NCBI RefSeq assembly: GCF_001425045.1
Contig: NZ_LMDJ01000001.1
Location: forward strand, 1,095,590-1,159,589
Source: Massilia sp. Root351
GTDB lineage: Bacteria > Pseudomonadota > Gammaproteobacteria > Burkholderiales > Burkholderiaceae_D
Length of the DNA stretch: 64,000 nt
Direction: 5' to 3'
Shown: piece after piece, positions 26,583 through 34,815 of the stretch
How the letters are laid out: the number at the start of each line of letters is the position of its first letter
Position numbering within the stretch: position 1 is the stretch's first letter
The notes under the pieces: generated by a model
Told to the model about the DNA's origin: nothing
What the model saw: only the letters and a program-made list of their open reading frames with translations
The model's database searches: none
Position numbers and translations under genes: made by a program

Positions 26583-28100
26583 GTGAAGCTGAAAAAAATT
26601 GCATTGATAACCATGCTGGCGCAGGCCGTGCTCTACCCGGGCGCCCAGGCCGCCGCGCTGAGCGAGGCGGCCACCGCCACCGCCCGTTACGCAGTTGAAA
26701 CCTATCCGCAACAGATGACCGCCGCGCTGGCCGCCATGGTCAGCTACAACACCGTGGCGGATCCGGCTTACACGGCCGACAAGAACCCGCAGCACATCGC
26801 CTTCAAGCAGATGCTGAAAGAGGAGGCCGCGCGCCTGGGCCTGGACTACAAAGACCATGGCTACGTCGTGGTAATCGGCCTGGGGGAGAGTGCTGACCGG
26901 GTCGGCATCATCACGCACGGCGACGTGCAGCCGGTGAATCCGGCCAAGTGGGCCAAGTCACCCTTCGAGCTGGACAGCACCAGCGAGCCGGGCCGCCTGA
27001 TCGCGCGCGGCTCGGAAGACGACAAGGGTCCGATTGCCACTGCCATGTATGCGATGAAGGCCATCCAGGACCAGAAGGTGGCATTGAAAAAGCGCCTGGA
27101 ACTGTACGTGTACATGGCCGAGGAATCGGACTGGGCGCCGCTCGAGGCTTTCCTGAAAGACCACACGCCGCCTCAGATGAACATCACGCTGGACGCCGAG
27201 TATCCGGTGGTGACGGCCGAGAAAGGCTGGGGCGCGGTGAAAGTGACCATGCCCGCCCAGCCTGCCCCGGCCGCGGCGGACAGCAAAGGCCCGCTGCTGA
27301 GCGAGTTTGCGGGCGGCTTCTTCGGCAGCCAGATTCCGGAAGACGCCAGCGCCGTGATCGCCAACGCGACGCCGGCGCTGGAAAAACGGATACGCGCGCG
27401 CGCCGCCGCGCAGAAGGGCATGCGCTACCAGTACGCCTGGCAGGGGCGCGCGCTGAAAATCACCGCGCTCGGGCTGTCGGCGCACTCGTCCAAACCGGAA
27501 GACGGCGTCAACGCCATCAGCATGCTGGCCGACGCACTCAAGGTGCAGCCATGGAAAGCCACCGCCGCCGCCGGCATGGTGACCATGCTCAACGACCTGG
27601 TCGGCACCGGCATCCACGGCGAGCGCTTCGGCAAGGTGGCCTACCGCGACGACTTCATGGGACCGATGACGGTGGCGCCCACCGTGCTCAAGCAAAAGGA
27701 TGGCGGCATCGAGCTGAACATCAATATCCGCCGCCCGAAAGGCAAGCCCGGCCCCCAGCTGCAAGCGGAGTTCCAGCAGGCCTTCGACCAGTGGAAGCGC
27801 ACCCATGCGCCGCAGGCCGCCATCGCCATGCAGATCGGCGAGCCGTGGGTGCAGGCGGATGCGCCGCAGTTGCCGGTGCTGCTGGACGTGTTCTCGCACT
27901 ACACCGGCATCCAGAACGCCAAGCCGATCTCGATCGGCGGCGGCACCAACTCGCGCCTGTTCCCGAAAGCCGTGGCCTTCGGGCCGGCCATGCCGGGCAC
28001 GGCCTATACCGGCCACTCCGAGCATGAGTTCATTACCACCAAACAGTTGCTGTTGAACCTGCAGATGTACACCGCTGTGCTGGTCGAACTGGCACGTTGA
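26583..28100 (+). CDS. Secreted M20 family dipeptidase / carboxypeptidase
   Basis: A 505-residue peptidase with a signal peptide (about 23 residues, ending YPGAQAAA) and a GTG start. Zinc-site motifs of the M20 clan are present: THGDVQPVN (His-x-Asp), GSEDDKGP (bridging Asp), AEESDW (catalytic and metal Glu) and the C-terminal HSEHEF His. The dimerisation/lid domain lies at about 220-380. It probably hydrolyses dipeptides or short peptides in the periplasm, complementing the secreted M28 enzyme in this window. A strong terminator follows the stop. An internal ATG (MLAQAV) would remove most of the signal's positive end, so GTG fits better. Confidence 0.88.
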   Translation: MKLKKIALITMLAQAVLYPGAQAAALSEAATATARYAVETYPQQMTAALAAMVSYNTVADPAYTADKNPQHIAFKQMLKEEAARLGLDYKDHGYVVVIGLGESADRVGIITHGDVQPVNPAKWAKSPFELDSTSEPGRLIARGSEDDKGPIATAMYAMKAIQDQKVALKKRLELYVYMAEESDWAPLEAFLKDHTPPQMNITLDAEYPVVTAEKGWGAVKVTMPAQPAPAAADSKGPLLSEFAGGFFGSQIPEDASAVIANATPALEKRIRARAAAQKGMRYQYAWQGRALKITALGLSAHSSKPEDGVNAISMLADALKVQPWKATAAAGMVTMLNDLVGTGIHGERFGKVAYRDDFMGPMTVAPTVLKQKDGGIELNINIRRPKGKPGPQLQAEFQQAFDQWKRTHAPQAAIAMQIGEPWVQADAPQLPVLLDVFSHYTGIQNAKPISIGGGTNSRLFPKAVAFGPAMPGTAYTGHSEHEFITTKQLLLNLQMYTAVLVELAR

Positions 28101-28117
28101 TGCAAGCTTGATATCGG

Positions 28118-28153
28118 CGCGGCGCACTTTTGTTGGTGCGCCGCGTTTTTTTT
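28118..28153 (+). terminator. Rho-independent terminator after the M20 peptidase
   Basis: Stem GCGGCGCAC (28119-28127) pairs perfectly with GTGCGCCGC (28136-28144), extended by a C-G pair, with an 8-nt loop and a GTTTTTTTT tail. This is one of the clearest intrinsic terminators in the window. Confidence 0.88.
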
Positions 28154-28274
28154 GCTCAGTCCGCCCCATTGTGTATTCCCACGCGGAAAAATAAGCCTTA
28201 CTATCAATCGCAATAAGGCCTACTTTCACGCCGCTTCTTAGCTAAATCTCATCCTTTTCACTCACCATTAGGGA

Positions 28275-28299
28275 TGCCGGATCGTCAACGATCCCGGCA
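28275..28299 (+). promoter_or_regulatory. 5'-leader hairpin next to the ribosome-binding site of the TraB/GumN gene
   Basis: TGCCGGATCG-TCAA-CGATCCCGGCA forms a stem with one bulged base. Its end touches the AGGGG binding site (28299-28303) in front of the ATG at 28311. It could limit ribosome access; no known riboswitch or thermometer class is recognised. Confidence 0.35.
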
Positions 28300-28310
28300 G
28301 GGGACTCTGC

Positions 28311-29276
28311 ATGCCACGTATATCATTGTCAGTTTGTGCATTGCTGTTTGCTGTTTGCCAGCTTGTTTGCCAGCCAGCCGTTAGCGCCGAGATGGAAATG
28401 AGCGCGCACGCGCAGCCGGCCGGCGCCATTGCCGCTGCCATGGAAGCGGCGGCGCCGCGCCGCGGCGCGCTGTTCAAGGTGCAGCACGACGGCCGCACCA
28501 GCTATCTGTTCGGCACGGTACACGCAGGCAAGCAGGCCTTCTTCCCGCTGGAACCGCAAGTGACGCGTGCGCTGGCCGATTCGAATGCGCTGGTGCTGGA
28601 ACTGGACGTGCGTGCCAGCGAACCGTTCCAGGAGGCCCTGGCCGCGCACGGCCGCTATCCGAAGGGCGATTCCATCCGCAATCACCTGTCGCGTGAAACG
28701 CTGGCCCTGCTGCAGCAGGCGCTGGCCCGTGCCGGCATGTCGCTGGACAACCTGGAACAATACCGGCCGTGGCTGCTGGCGAACCTGCTGATCGGCGCCG
28801 AGATGGAACGGCACGGCTATATGCGCAGCCAGGGCGTGGAGCAGTTCCTGCTCAAGGAAGCCGCGCAGCACAGCAAGCCGCTGCGCGAACTGGAAAGTGC
28901 GGATTATCAATTGGGCCTGTTCGCCTCCATGAATGACGCGCAGCAGGAAACCTATCTGCGTGAGAACCTGGCTGAACTGGCCAGCGGCGTTGCGCTGAAA
29001 AAGACCGCCAGCCTGATCGATGCCTGGAGCAAGGCGGATGCGCCAGGCATGAACGAGGCCTTGCAATCCATGATACGCGGCGACAGCGTGTCCGCCGCCT
29101 TCATGGACCGTACGCTGCTGGGCAAGCGCAATCCCGAGATGGCGGCCTCGATCGAGAACATCATGAAGGCCGACCAGACGGCGTTCGTCGGTGTCGGCTT
29201 GCTGCACCTGCTGGGCGCGCAGGGCGTGCCCGAACTGCTGCGCCAGCGCGGCTACCAAGTGGAACAGATTTACTGA
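28311..29276 (+). CDS. TraB/GumN family protein, exported
   Basis: A 321-residue protein with a signal peptide ending near QPAVSAE (about 26). The family signature is clear: the N-terminal GTVHAGK block follows GALFKVQHDGRTSYLF, and the C-terminal FVGVGLLHLLGAQGVPELL precedes the final GYQVEQIY. The conserved GxxH motifs at each end suggest a metal-dependent hydrolase fold related to Tiki proteases, and the family is widely found next to polysaccharide or secretion genes. None adjoin it here. It probably acts in the periplasm; its substrate is unknown. Confidence 0.88.
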   Translation: MPRISLSVCALLFAVCQLVCQPAVSAEMEMSAHAQPAGAIAAAMEAAAPRRGALFKVQHDGRTSYLFGTVHAGKQAFFPLEPQVTRALADSNALVLELDVRASEPFQEALAAHGRYPKGDSIRNHLSRETLALLQQALARAGMSLDNLEQYRPWLLANLLIGAEMERHGYMRSQGVEQFLLKEAAQHSKPLRELESADYQLGLFASMNDAQQETYLRENLAELASGVALKKTASLIDAWSKADAPGMNEALQSMIRGDSVSAAFMDRTLLGKRNPEMAASIENIMKADQTAFVGVGLLHLLGAQGVPELLRQRGYQVEQIY

Positions 29277-29281
29277 TCCAC

Positions 29282-29755
29282 TTACTGCGAGTCGCGCGAG
29301 ATCATGCCGTTGGCATAGCGCACGCGGTCACCGCTCTTGTAGCTGGGCATGCTTTCTGCCAGCACGGTCTGGGTGGTGCCGTCGTCCATGCGCACGGTAA
29401 CGCGGTAGATCTTGTCGCTGGGGGAGCCCATGCTGCCGCCGGCCGCCGCCGCACCGGCGGACAGTCCCATTGACGCGGCATCCTGCCGCGTGATCTGGTC
29501 TATGGTCTGGACCACGCCGCTGCCTGGAGTGCCGGCCTGCGCCATGCTGGCGGCGCTGCGCGCGTCGGGCGACGCCGTGGCAGGAGCCGCCTGGCCCACA
29601 GTGCTGGCGGTACTCCCGGTACCGGCGTCCATGCTGCTGGTGCTGCTGCCCCTGCTGGCTGTGCTGCCGCCATTGTCCATCGAGGTGCTGCGGTCCGAGG
29701 CGCAGCCGGCCAGCGCAAGCAGTGCGCAGGCCAGTAAAGTGTTTTTTATCTTCAT
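29282..29755 (-). CDS. Lipoprotein with Ser/Gly-rich linker
   Basis: A 157-residue lipoprotein. The signal peptide ends in the lipobox LAGC (residues 15-18), so Cys18 should be lipidated. A low-complexity Ser/Thr/Gly/Asp region follows (about 20-60), then an Ala-rich stretch, then a compact C-terminal domain (YRVTVRMDDGTTQTV through GDRVRYANGMI) that resembles the end domain of SlyB/Pcp-type lipoproteins. The SlyB link is tentative because the glycine-zipper part is poor. It converges on the TraB/GumN gene with 5 bp between stops. Confidence 0.78.
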   Translation of the reverse strand: MKIKNTLLACALLALAGCASDRSTSMDNGGSTASRGSSTSSMDAGTGSTASTVGQAAPATASPDARSAASMAQAGTPGSGVVQTIDQITRQDAASMGLSAGAAAAGGSMGSPSDKIYRVTVRMDDGTTQTVLAESMPSYKSGDRVRYANGMISRDSQ

Positions 29756-29906
29756 GATGATCTCCGTTATGCGAGCATCCGCTCGAATAGTTTGGAGTTC
29801 CGATGATGCCATTCGTTTCCCCTGAAGCGCGCACCCTTGACGCATATCAAACGATTACCTGAAATGCTTGGCCATAATTGCGTGTCAGAAATCTATAGGG
29901 GGGGCT

Positions 29907-30212
29907 ATGTTCCAGCGCAGGACCGACAAGGTAATTGAAGATTTGATCGCAGCTACCTGCGGGCTGCAGCCGGGGATGCGCCAGCGCCATGCGTACGCGC
30001 AGGCGCTGCTGGGACTGGTGCGCCTGGCGAAAGCCGAGCAGTTGCTGGAAATGCGGCTGGACGCGGAGCGGGCCAGCGGCAGCCTGGCCTGCGCCAGCCG
30101 CAAGCGGCAGACCCGCGCCATTCTGCGCAAGATAGGAATGGATGTGCGGCACCGCCAGCGCGAGCTGGAGTTCGGCCAGCACGGCCCGGAAGGCAAGAGC
30201 AGTCCGGGCTAG
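29907..30212 (+). CDS. Small helical hypothetical protein
   Basis: A 101-residue basic protein with a G-rich binding site (TAGGGGGGG) upstream of the ATG. It is predicted to be nearly all helix (KVIEDLIAATC, RHAYAQALLGLVRLAKAEQLLEMRLDAE) with an Arg-rich end. It has no signal or membrane segment. It overlaps the VanZ-like gene by 4 bp at the 3' ends. I do not recognise a family. An antisense frame spans the same bases, but this strand has the ribosome-binding site. Confidence 0.55.
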   Translation: MFQRRTDKVIEDLIAATCGLQPGMRQRHAYAQALLGLVRLAKAEQLLEMRLDAERASGSLACASRKRQTRAILRKIGMDVRHRQRELEFGQHGPEGKSSPG

Positions 30213-30604
30213 GCCGCCACCTTGTTGCGGTTCCACAGCAGCCACATGATGCTGGCCGTGACGAGGGCGGCGGCGGTGTCCACCGCCCAGTCCGCAACCG
30301 CGCCGTGACGGTAGGGCAGCAAGCTCTGTACCAGCTCATCGAGCGCGCCCATCGCCATGATGGTCAGCACCGATTTGATGGCGCGCCGCGCCGCGCTGCC
30401 GGTGCCGCCGGTAAACAGCAAAAAAGTCAGGCCGGCATAGGCGCAGGAATGCAGCACCACGCCGGGCGCGACCGAGCCGATGTCGCTGCGGGCGCCGGGA
30501 ATGGAGCCGAGCACCAGTATCATCAGGTAGAGGACCAGTGCGGCGCGGTAGCGCAAGTTGGCGTGGGCGGATGTGAGGACGACTTGCTGAAGTAGGGAAA
30601 GCAT
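30209..30604 (-). CDS. VanZ-like family membrane protein
   Basis: A 131-residue protein with four predicted membrane segments (about 19-37, 52-66, 75-92 and 105-125). The pattern LMILVLGSIPGA near the start, HSCAYAGLTFLLF, the conserved acidic pair in GALDELVQSLLPYRHGAVADWAVDTAAALV and the WN end fit VanZ-like proteins. VanZ itself gives low-level teicoplanin resistance, but most members have no known role. No glycopeptide resistance genes are nearby, so resistance should not be assumed. Confidence 0.75.
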   Translation of the reverse strand: MLSLLQQVVLTSAHANLRYRAALVLYLMILVLGSIPGARSDIGSVAPGVVLHSCAYAGLTFLLFTGGTGSAARRAIKSVLTIMAMGALDELVQSLLPYRHGAVADWAVDTAAALVTASIMWLLWNRNKVAA

Positions 30605-30624
30605 GGTGCAAGGATAACATGCGG

Positions 30625-30654
30625 CAAAAAAAATGCCCGCTGGTTAAAGCGGGC
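30625..30654 (-). terminator. Leftward terminator hairpin, copy 1
   Basis: GCCCGC-TGGTTAAA-GCGGGC (30635-30654), with an A-run on its left side that becomes a U-run on the minus strand. It is almost identical to the hairpin at 30833-30852. It lies beyond the SDR gene's own terminator, so it may end a separate short transcript. Confidence 0.65.
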
Positions 30655-30824
30655 CGTAAAACCCATATCCGGGTCAAGAGAGCAGAGAATTCGGGTGGTG
30701 CGCACTGGGCGCACCGTTCTGTTGCCACGCATATCGGTTGCATGTGCAGCAGATGAAACAAGTTTATACGCCCCATATGACGCCAGCGTGACATTTCTCA
30801 AGAGGGCGCAAACAAATTCCGGGC

Positions 30825-30852
30825 AAAAAAAAGCCCGCTGGTGAAAGCGGGC
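30825..30852 (-). terminator. Leftward terminator of the SDR gene, copy 2
   Basis: GCCCGC-TGGTGAAA-GCGGGC with eight A on its left side (U8 on the minus-strand transcript), 120 bp past the stop of the SDR gene. Confidence 0.75.
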
Positions 30853-30971
30853 TTAAAACTATTATCTTGGAGGAGAATAGTGGAGACAGGTGCAATTATG
30901 CTGCGGCACAGCATATATGTCTAATTTTCGTTTTGGATATCAGGCATAAGTTTTTTATATAACTGTCCCGC

Positions 30972-31736
30972 TTATTCCTTGACCGGTACCGTGTAGTTCA
31001 AGGCCAGGCGGCCGCCGTCGACGAACAGCGTCTGGCCCGTCATGTAGGTGGCGTCGTCGCTGGCCAGGAAGGCGGCGATGGAAGCGACTTCCTCGGGTTC
31101 GCCGCAGCGGCCCATCGGCGTGCGCGACAGGATGGTGTGGCGCGCTTCCGGGCTGCCCAGTACGGCTTTCTTGGCCAGCTCGGTGAGGATGGTGCCGGGG
31201 CCGATGCCGTTTACGCGGATGCCGTGCTGGGCCAGGTTCAGCGCCATCACCTTGGTCAGCTGGTTGATACCGCCCTTGGACACCACGTACGGCACCTGGT
31301 CCGGTATCGCCAGTTCGGAGTTGACGCTGGACATATTGATGATGCAGCCGCTGTGCTGCCTGACCATCTGGCGCGCCACGGCCTGGCTGCACAGGAACAT
31401 GGATTTGAGGTTGATGCGCATCACCCGGTCGAAATCGTCCTCGGTCAGGTCGAGGAAGTCGGCCTTGTGGGTCACGCCGGCATTGTTGATCAGGATGTCG
31501 ATGCGGCCGAACACGGCCATGGTTTCGGCCACCAGCGCATCGACGTCGGCTTTCTGGCTCACGTCGGCAGTGTAGAAACGGGCTTGGTCGCCCAGCGCCT
31601 CGGCCGCTTGCGCGCCTTCCGGCTTGATGTCCACCAGCATCACTTTGGCGCCCTCGGCGATCAGCCGCTGGGCGCAGGCGAGACCGATGCCTTGTGTGGC
31701 GCCGGTGACAATGGCTACTTTTTGGGATAGTTTCAT
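30972..31736 (-). CDS. Short-chain dehydrogenase/reductase
   Basis: A 254-residue classical SDR. The cofactor site is TGATQGIG at 11-18, with an acidic residue after strand 2 (LVDIKP) that favours NAD(H). Then come the NNAGVTH motif, the catalytic Ser in INMSSVNS, Tyr/Lys as YVVSK, and the late GIGPGTILTELA loop. The C-terminal YMTGQTLFVDGGRLALNYTVP is typical of sugar or polyol dehydrogenases of this family. The substrate is unknown. It is divergent from pyrF across an 84-bp promoter region. Confidence 0.9.
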   Translation of the reverse strand: MKLSQKVAIVTGATQGIGLACAQRLIAEGAKVMLVDIKPEGAQAAEALGDQARFYTADVSQKADVDALVAETMAVFGRIDILINNAGVTHKADFLDLTEDDFDRVMRINLKSMFLCSQAVARQMVRQHSGCIINMSSVNSELAIPDQVPYVVSKGGINQLTKVMALNLAQHGIRVNGIGPGTILTELAKKAVLGSPEARHTILSRTPMGRCGEPEEVASIAAFLASDDATYMTGQTLFVDGGRLALNYTVPVKE

Positions 31737-31782
31737 GGTGTGGTTCCTGGGGTTGATCGATGGGGCGAATTTTACTTCACGC

Positions 31783-31788
31783 TATAAT
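31783..31788 (+). promoter_or_regulatory. Consensus -10 box upstream of pyrF
   Basis: TATAAT lies 33 bp before the GTG start of pyrF. No good -35 hexamer is seen at 16-18 bp spacing, so the call rests on the -10 alone. Confidence 0.45.
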
Positions 31789-31820
31789 GCCGGGTTTGCA
31801 TTTCAATCGGAGGGGTGGTC

Positions 31821-32645
31821 GTGAATTTCATTAACAAGCTCAATGCCGCATGGACGGCCAACGACTCCCTGCTGTGCGTCGGCCTCGATCCAGACATGGG
31901 CAAGCTGCCGGCCCAGTTCCAGCAAGACCCGAACGGCATCTTCAACTTCTGCAAAGAGATCATCGACGCGACGGCCGACCTGGCCTGCTCGTTCAAGCCG
32001 CAGATCGCCTATTTCGCCGCGCTGAGCGCCGAGCGCCAGTTGGAAGCCATCTGTGCCTACGCGCGCCAGCACTACCCGCACATCCCGCTGATCCTCGATT
32101 CCAAGCGCGGCGACATCGGCGCCACCGCGCGCCAGTATGCGCGCGAAGCCTACGACCGCTACGGTGCGGACGCGGTGACGGTCAGCCCCTACATGGGTTC
32201 GGATTCGGTGGAGCCGTACATGGAATGGGCCGACCGCGGCGTCATCGTCCTGTGCCGCACCTCGAACGCGGGCGGTTCGGACCTGCAGTTCTTGAACGTG
32301 GACGGCAAACCGCTGTACCAGCACGTGGCGCGCCTGGTGGCGGAGAAGTGGAACGCCAACGGCCAGTGCGCGCTGGTGGTGGGCGCCACCTTCCCAGAGG
32401 AGCTGGCGCAGGTGCGCGCCATCATCGGCGACATGCCGCTGCTGGTGCCGGGCGTTGGCGCGCAGGGCGGCGACGTGGCCGCGACCGTGACGGCCGGCCG
32501 CACCGCGAACGGCACCGGCATGATGATCAATTCCTCGCGCGCCATCCTGTACGCCGCGCAGCAGCCCGGCGAGGACTTCGCCATGGCCGCGCGCCGCGTG
32601 GCGCAGGAAACCCGCGACGCGATCAACGCCCACCGCGCGGGCTGA
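31821..32645 (+). CDS. pyrF: Orotidine 5'-phosphate decarboxylase (type 2)
   Basis: Last step of de novo UMP synthesis: decarboxylation of OMP in the cytoplasm. The 274 residues fit the longer type-2 PyrF subfamily. The catalytic Lys-Asp network is in [12 protein letters not shown]; the phosphate-binding end has GVGAQGGD and [10 protein letters not shown] chose the GTG at 31821 because GGAGG sits at the right spacing; another GTG two codons upstream overlaps the binding site. The gene is not with other pyr genes, as is common in this group. It is convergent with sbcB. Confidence 0.95.
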   Translation: MNFINKLNAAWTANDSLLCVGLDPDMGKLPAQFQQDPNGIFNFCKEIIDATADLACSFKPQIAYFAALSAERQLEAICAYARQHYPHIPLILDSKRGDIGATARQYAREAYDRYGADAVTVSPYMGSDSVEPYMEWADRGVIVLCRTSNAGGSDLQFLNVDGKPLYQHVARLVAEKWNANGQCALVVGATFPEELAQVRAIIGDMPLLVPGVGAQGGDVAATVTAGRTANGTGMMINSSRAILYAAQQPGEDFAMAARRVAQETRDAINAHRAG

Positions 32646-32698
32646 GCACCGGCGGCTTACGGCGCCAGCCGCCTGGCCCGCCGGCGCCGCCAGCGCCC

Positions 32699-34147
32699 CT
32701 AGTAGCGCTGCGGCGCCACCATCTCCGCGTAGTCGTACAGCGCGCCGAGAATCTGCTCGCCGCGCTCGTCGGCGGTTTCGGACAGCTGGTCGATCTCGCC
32801 GAACAACTGCTCCACCGTCCTGGCCCCGGCGGCGCCGTCGAACAGGCGCGCGGCGCGGTGCGCTTCCCAGTGCTCGGCTTCCTGCTCGCTCAAGGTCTGC
32901 GGGAAGTTGCGCGCGCGGTAGCGGAACACCAGTTCGCCCAGGCGTGCGTCGTCGAACGGCGGCGTCATCATGGCCAGCTTGGCCGGCGTTTCCTTGCGCA
33001 TTGCATCGAGCAGGCGGCGGTCGTCCTTGCCGACGAAGCCACCGTACAAATCCTCGTCCACATCGGTTTCCTCGGCCGCGCCGGGACGGTGGTAGACCTG
33101 GGCCCACAGCGCACCCAGGTCGGGCCCGGCCGCGGCCGTCTGCGCGTGGCGCCTGGCTTGTTCCACGTCGATGCCCCAGCGCGCCGCCATCGCCGGCGAC
33201 AGCGTCTTCAGGTTGGACACCAGCATGGGCGACTTGTTCAGGTGCACGCTCTTGATCGGCAGCCGCGTCACGCCTTCCGGCAGTTCGCTGCTGCGCGTAA
33301 ACATGCGCATGCGCACCGTGTCCGCGTCCAGGCCATACAGCTCGCTCGGGTCGTAAGCGCAGTCCCAGACGATGACTTCGTTCTTGTTGGTGGGATGCGT
33401 GCCCAGCGGCCATACCAGCCCGATACAGCCGCGCTCAGCCGGGAACATGCCGGACACATGCAGGAAAGGCTGGCGCAGGTGCGGCAGCAAATGCATGCCG
33501 ATCTCGTCGGCCACGCGGTCCTTCTTGTGCAGGGCGAAACAGAAGTCCCACAGTTTGGGCTGCTTTTGCTTGATCAGGCGTGCCAGGCCGATGGTGGCGC
33601 GCACGTCGGACAGCGCGTCGTGCGCGGACTCGTGCAGCAGGCCGTTGGCTGCCGCCAGGTGCTCCAGGCGGAAGCTGGGCTTGCCGTCTTCGCGCAGCGG
33701 CCATTCTATGCCTTCCGGGCGCAGCGCGTACGTCATGCGCACCACGTCCAGCAAGTCCCAGCGGCCGCACTGGTTCTGCCATTCGCGGGCATAGGGATCG
33801 ATCAGGTTGCGCCAGAACAGGAAGCGCGTCACCTCGTCATCGAAGCGGATGGTGTTGTAGCCCACGCCCACCGTGCCGGGCTGGGAAAACGCCTGCTCGA
33901 CGGTGGCGGCGAACTTGTGCTCGGGCACACCCCATTCCAGGCATTGCTGCGGGGTAATGCCGGTGATCAGGCAGGACTGCGGATCGGGCAGGAAGTCGGG
34001 CGCCGGCTGGCAGTACAGCATGATAGGCTCGCCTATCTCGTTCAGGTCGGCATCGGTGCGGATCGCGGCAAACTGGGCCGGCCGGTCGCGGCGCGGCTGC
34101 GCGCCGAAGGTTTCATAGTCATGCCAAAGGAAAGTTTGCTGGCTCAT
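32699..34147 (-). CDS. sbcB: Exodeoxyribonuclease I
   Basis: A 482-residue 3'-5' single-strand DNA exonuclease acting in recombination and mismatch repair. The DEDD exonuclease domain starts WHDYETFG (Asp10, Glu12), continues with GYNTIRFDDEV and ends in the HDALSDVRATIGLA motif with the last catalytic His and Asp. The SH3-like and helical C-terminal regions of ExoI follow. Full length, with a clean ATG start. It is a single-gene unit between pyrF and the DUF5610 gene. Confidence 0.94.
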   Translation of the reverse strand: MSQQTFLWHDYETFGAQPRRDRPAQFAAIRTDADLNEIGEPIMLYCQPAPDFLPDPQSCLITGITPQQCLEWGVPEHKFAATVEQAFSQPGTVGVGYNTIRFDDEVTRFLFWRNLIDPYAREWQNQCGRWDLLDVVRMTYALRPEGIEWPLREDGKPSFRLEHLAAANGLLHESAHDALSDVRATIGLARLIKQKQPKLWDFCFALHKKDRVADEIGMHLLPHLRQPFLHVSGMFPAERGCIGLVWPLGTHPTNKNEVIVWDCAYDPSELYGLDADTVRMRMFTRSSELPEGVTRLPIKSVHLNKSPMLVSNLKTLSPAMAARWGIDVEQARRHAQTAAAGPDLGALWAQVYHRPGAAEETDVDEDLYGGFVGKDDRRLLDAMRKETPAKLAMMTPPFDDARLGELVFRYRARNFPQTLSEQEAEHWEAHRAARLFDGAAGARTVEQLFGEIDQLSETADERGEQILGALYDYAEMVAPQRY

Positions 34148-34248
34148 GGATTCGTTCTATCGGTGGGAGGTATGGCTGCAGTTGGGCTACAGTTCGCCGT
34201 TTTCTGGCCGATATGATAAAGGGAATGGCGTAAACAAGGAGAGCGATT

Positions 34249-34815
34249 ATGGTAAATCCGACTTCACTGAAGCCCGGCGGGGCGGTTGCCGCGCCGCTGG
34301 CCAGGGCAGACGCCACCGATTCCGCGCCGCCGGCCCGGGTGCAGGCGCGGCAGCAGCTCAACACTTCCATCATGGAAGCGTCGATGTCGGTGGCCATCAA
34401 GTCCGGCAACGAACCGCTGGCGCTGCTCTACAAATCGGCGCTGACCGGCATCAACGAGGCGCTGGCGCCGGACTTCGGCCCGGACGCAATCCAGAAGGCG
34501 GCCGGACAGGACAATACGCCGGAAGGGACGGCGGGCCGCATCGTATCGCTCAGCACGGCGTTCTTCGACGCCTTCAAGGCGCAGAACAAGGGACTGGACG
34601 ACGAAGCGGTCCTGCAGAAGTTCATGGACACCATCCAGGGCGGCGTCGACCAGGGTTTCAAGGAGGCGCGCGGGATACTGGAAGGGCTGCAGGTGCTGCA
34701 GGGCGATATCGCCGGCAATATCGACAAGACCTACGAGCTGGTGAAGCAGGGCTTGCAGCAGTTTGCCGACAGCAAGCGGGCGCCGGCCCCGGCGGACGAC
34801 GGCGCGAACGCCTAG
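34249..34815 (+). CDS. DUF5610 domain-containing protein
   Basis: A 188-residue soluble protein preceded by AAGGAGAG. The first 40 residues are Pro/Ala-rich and likely disordered. The rest, from QQLNTSIMEASMSVAIKSGNEPLALLYKSAL to YELVKQGLQQFAD (cited by its ends), matches the helical DUF5610 domain as I recall it. Its function is unknown. Its stop codon overlaps that of the convergent GGDEF gene by 4 bp (CTAG shared), so the two transcripts must overlap. Confidence 0.78.
   Translation: MVNPTSLKPGGAVAAPLARADATDSAPPARVQARQQLNTSIMEASMSVAIKSGNEPLALLYKSALTGINEALAPDFGPDAIQKAAGQDNTPEGTAGRIVSLSTAFFDAFKAQNKGLDDEAVLQKFMDTIQGGVDQGFKEARGILEGLQVLQGDIAGNIDKTYELVKQGLQQFADSKRAPAPADDGANA

Larger units (their letters stand above)
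30605..30971. other. 367-bp gap bracketed by two near-identical terminator hairpins
   Basis: The only gap over 300 bp. It holds two leftward terminators (30625-30654 and 30825-30852), a third hairpin (GGTGCGC / GCGCACC, 30697-30715) between them, and an AT-rich 3' region of the SDR gene. No protein frame in it has a credible ribosome-binding site. The 170 bp between the terminators could encode a small RNA read leftward, but I see no strong promoter. Confidence 0.4.

Noticed and set aside
29847..30245. Minus-strand frame opposite the 101-residue gene
   Set aside because: The plus-strand frame has a strong binding site and the minus one would run into the VanZ-like gene's 3' end.
30209..30604. 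Teicoplanin resistance gene vanZ
   Set aside because: Only the broad VanZ-like fold is seen, with no van operon nearby.
30336..30801. Small minus-strand frames between the two terminators
   Set aside because: No ribosome-binding site and overlap with the VanZ-like gene; the segment is better viewed as non-coding.
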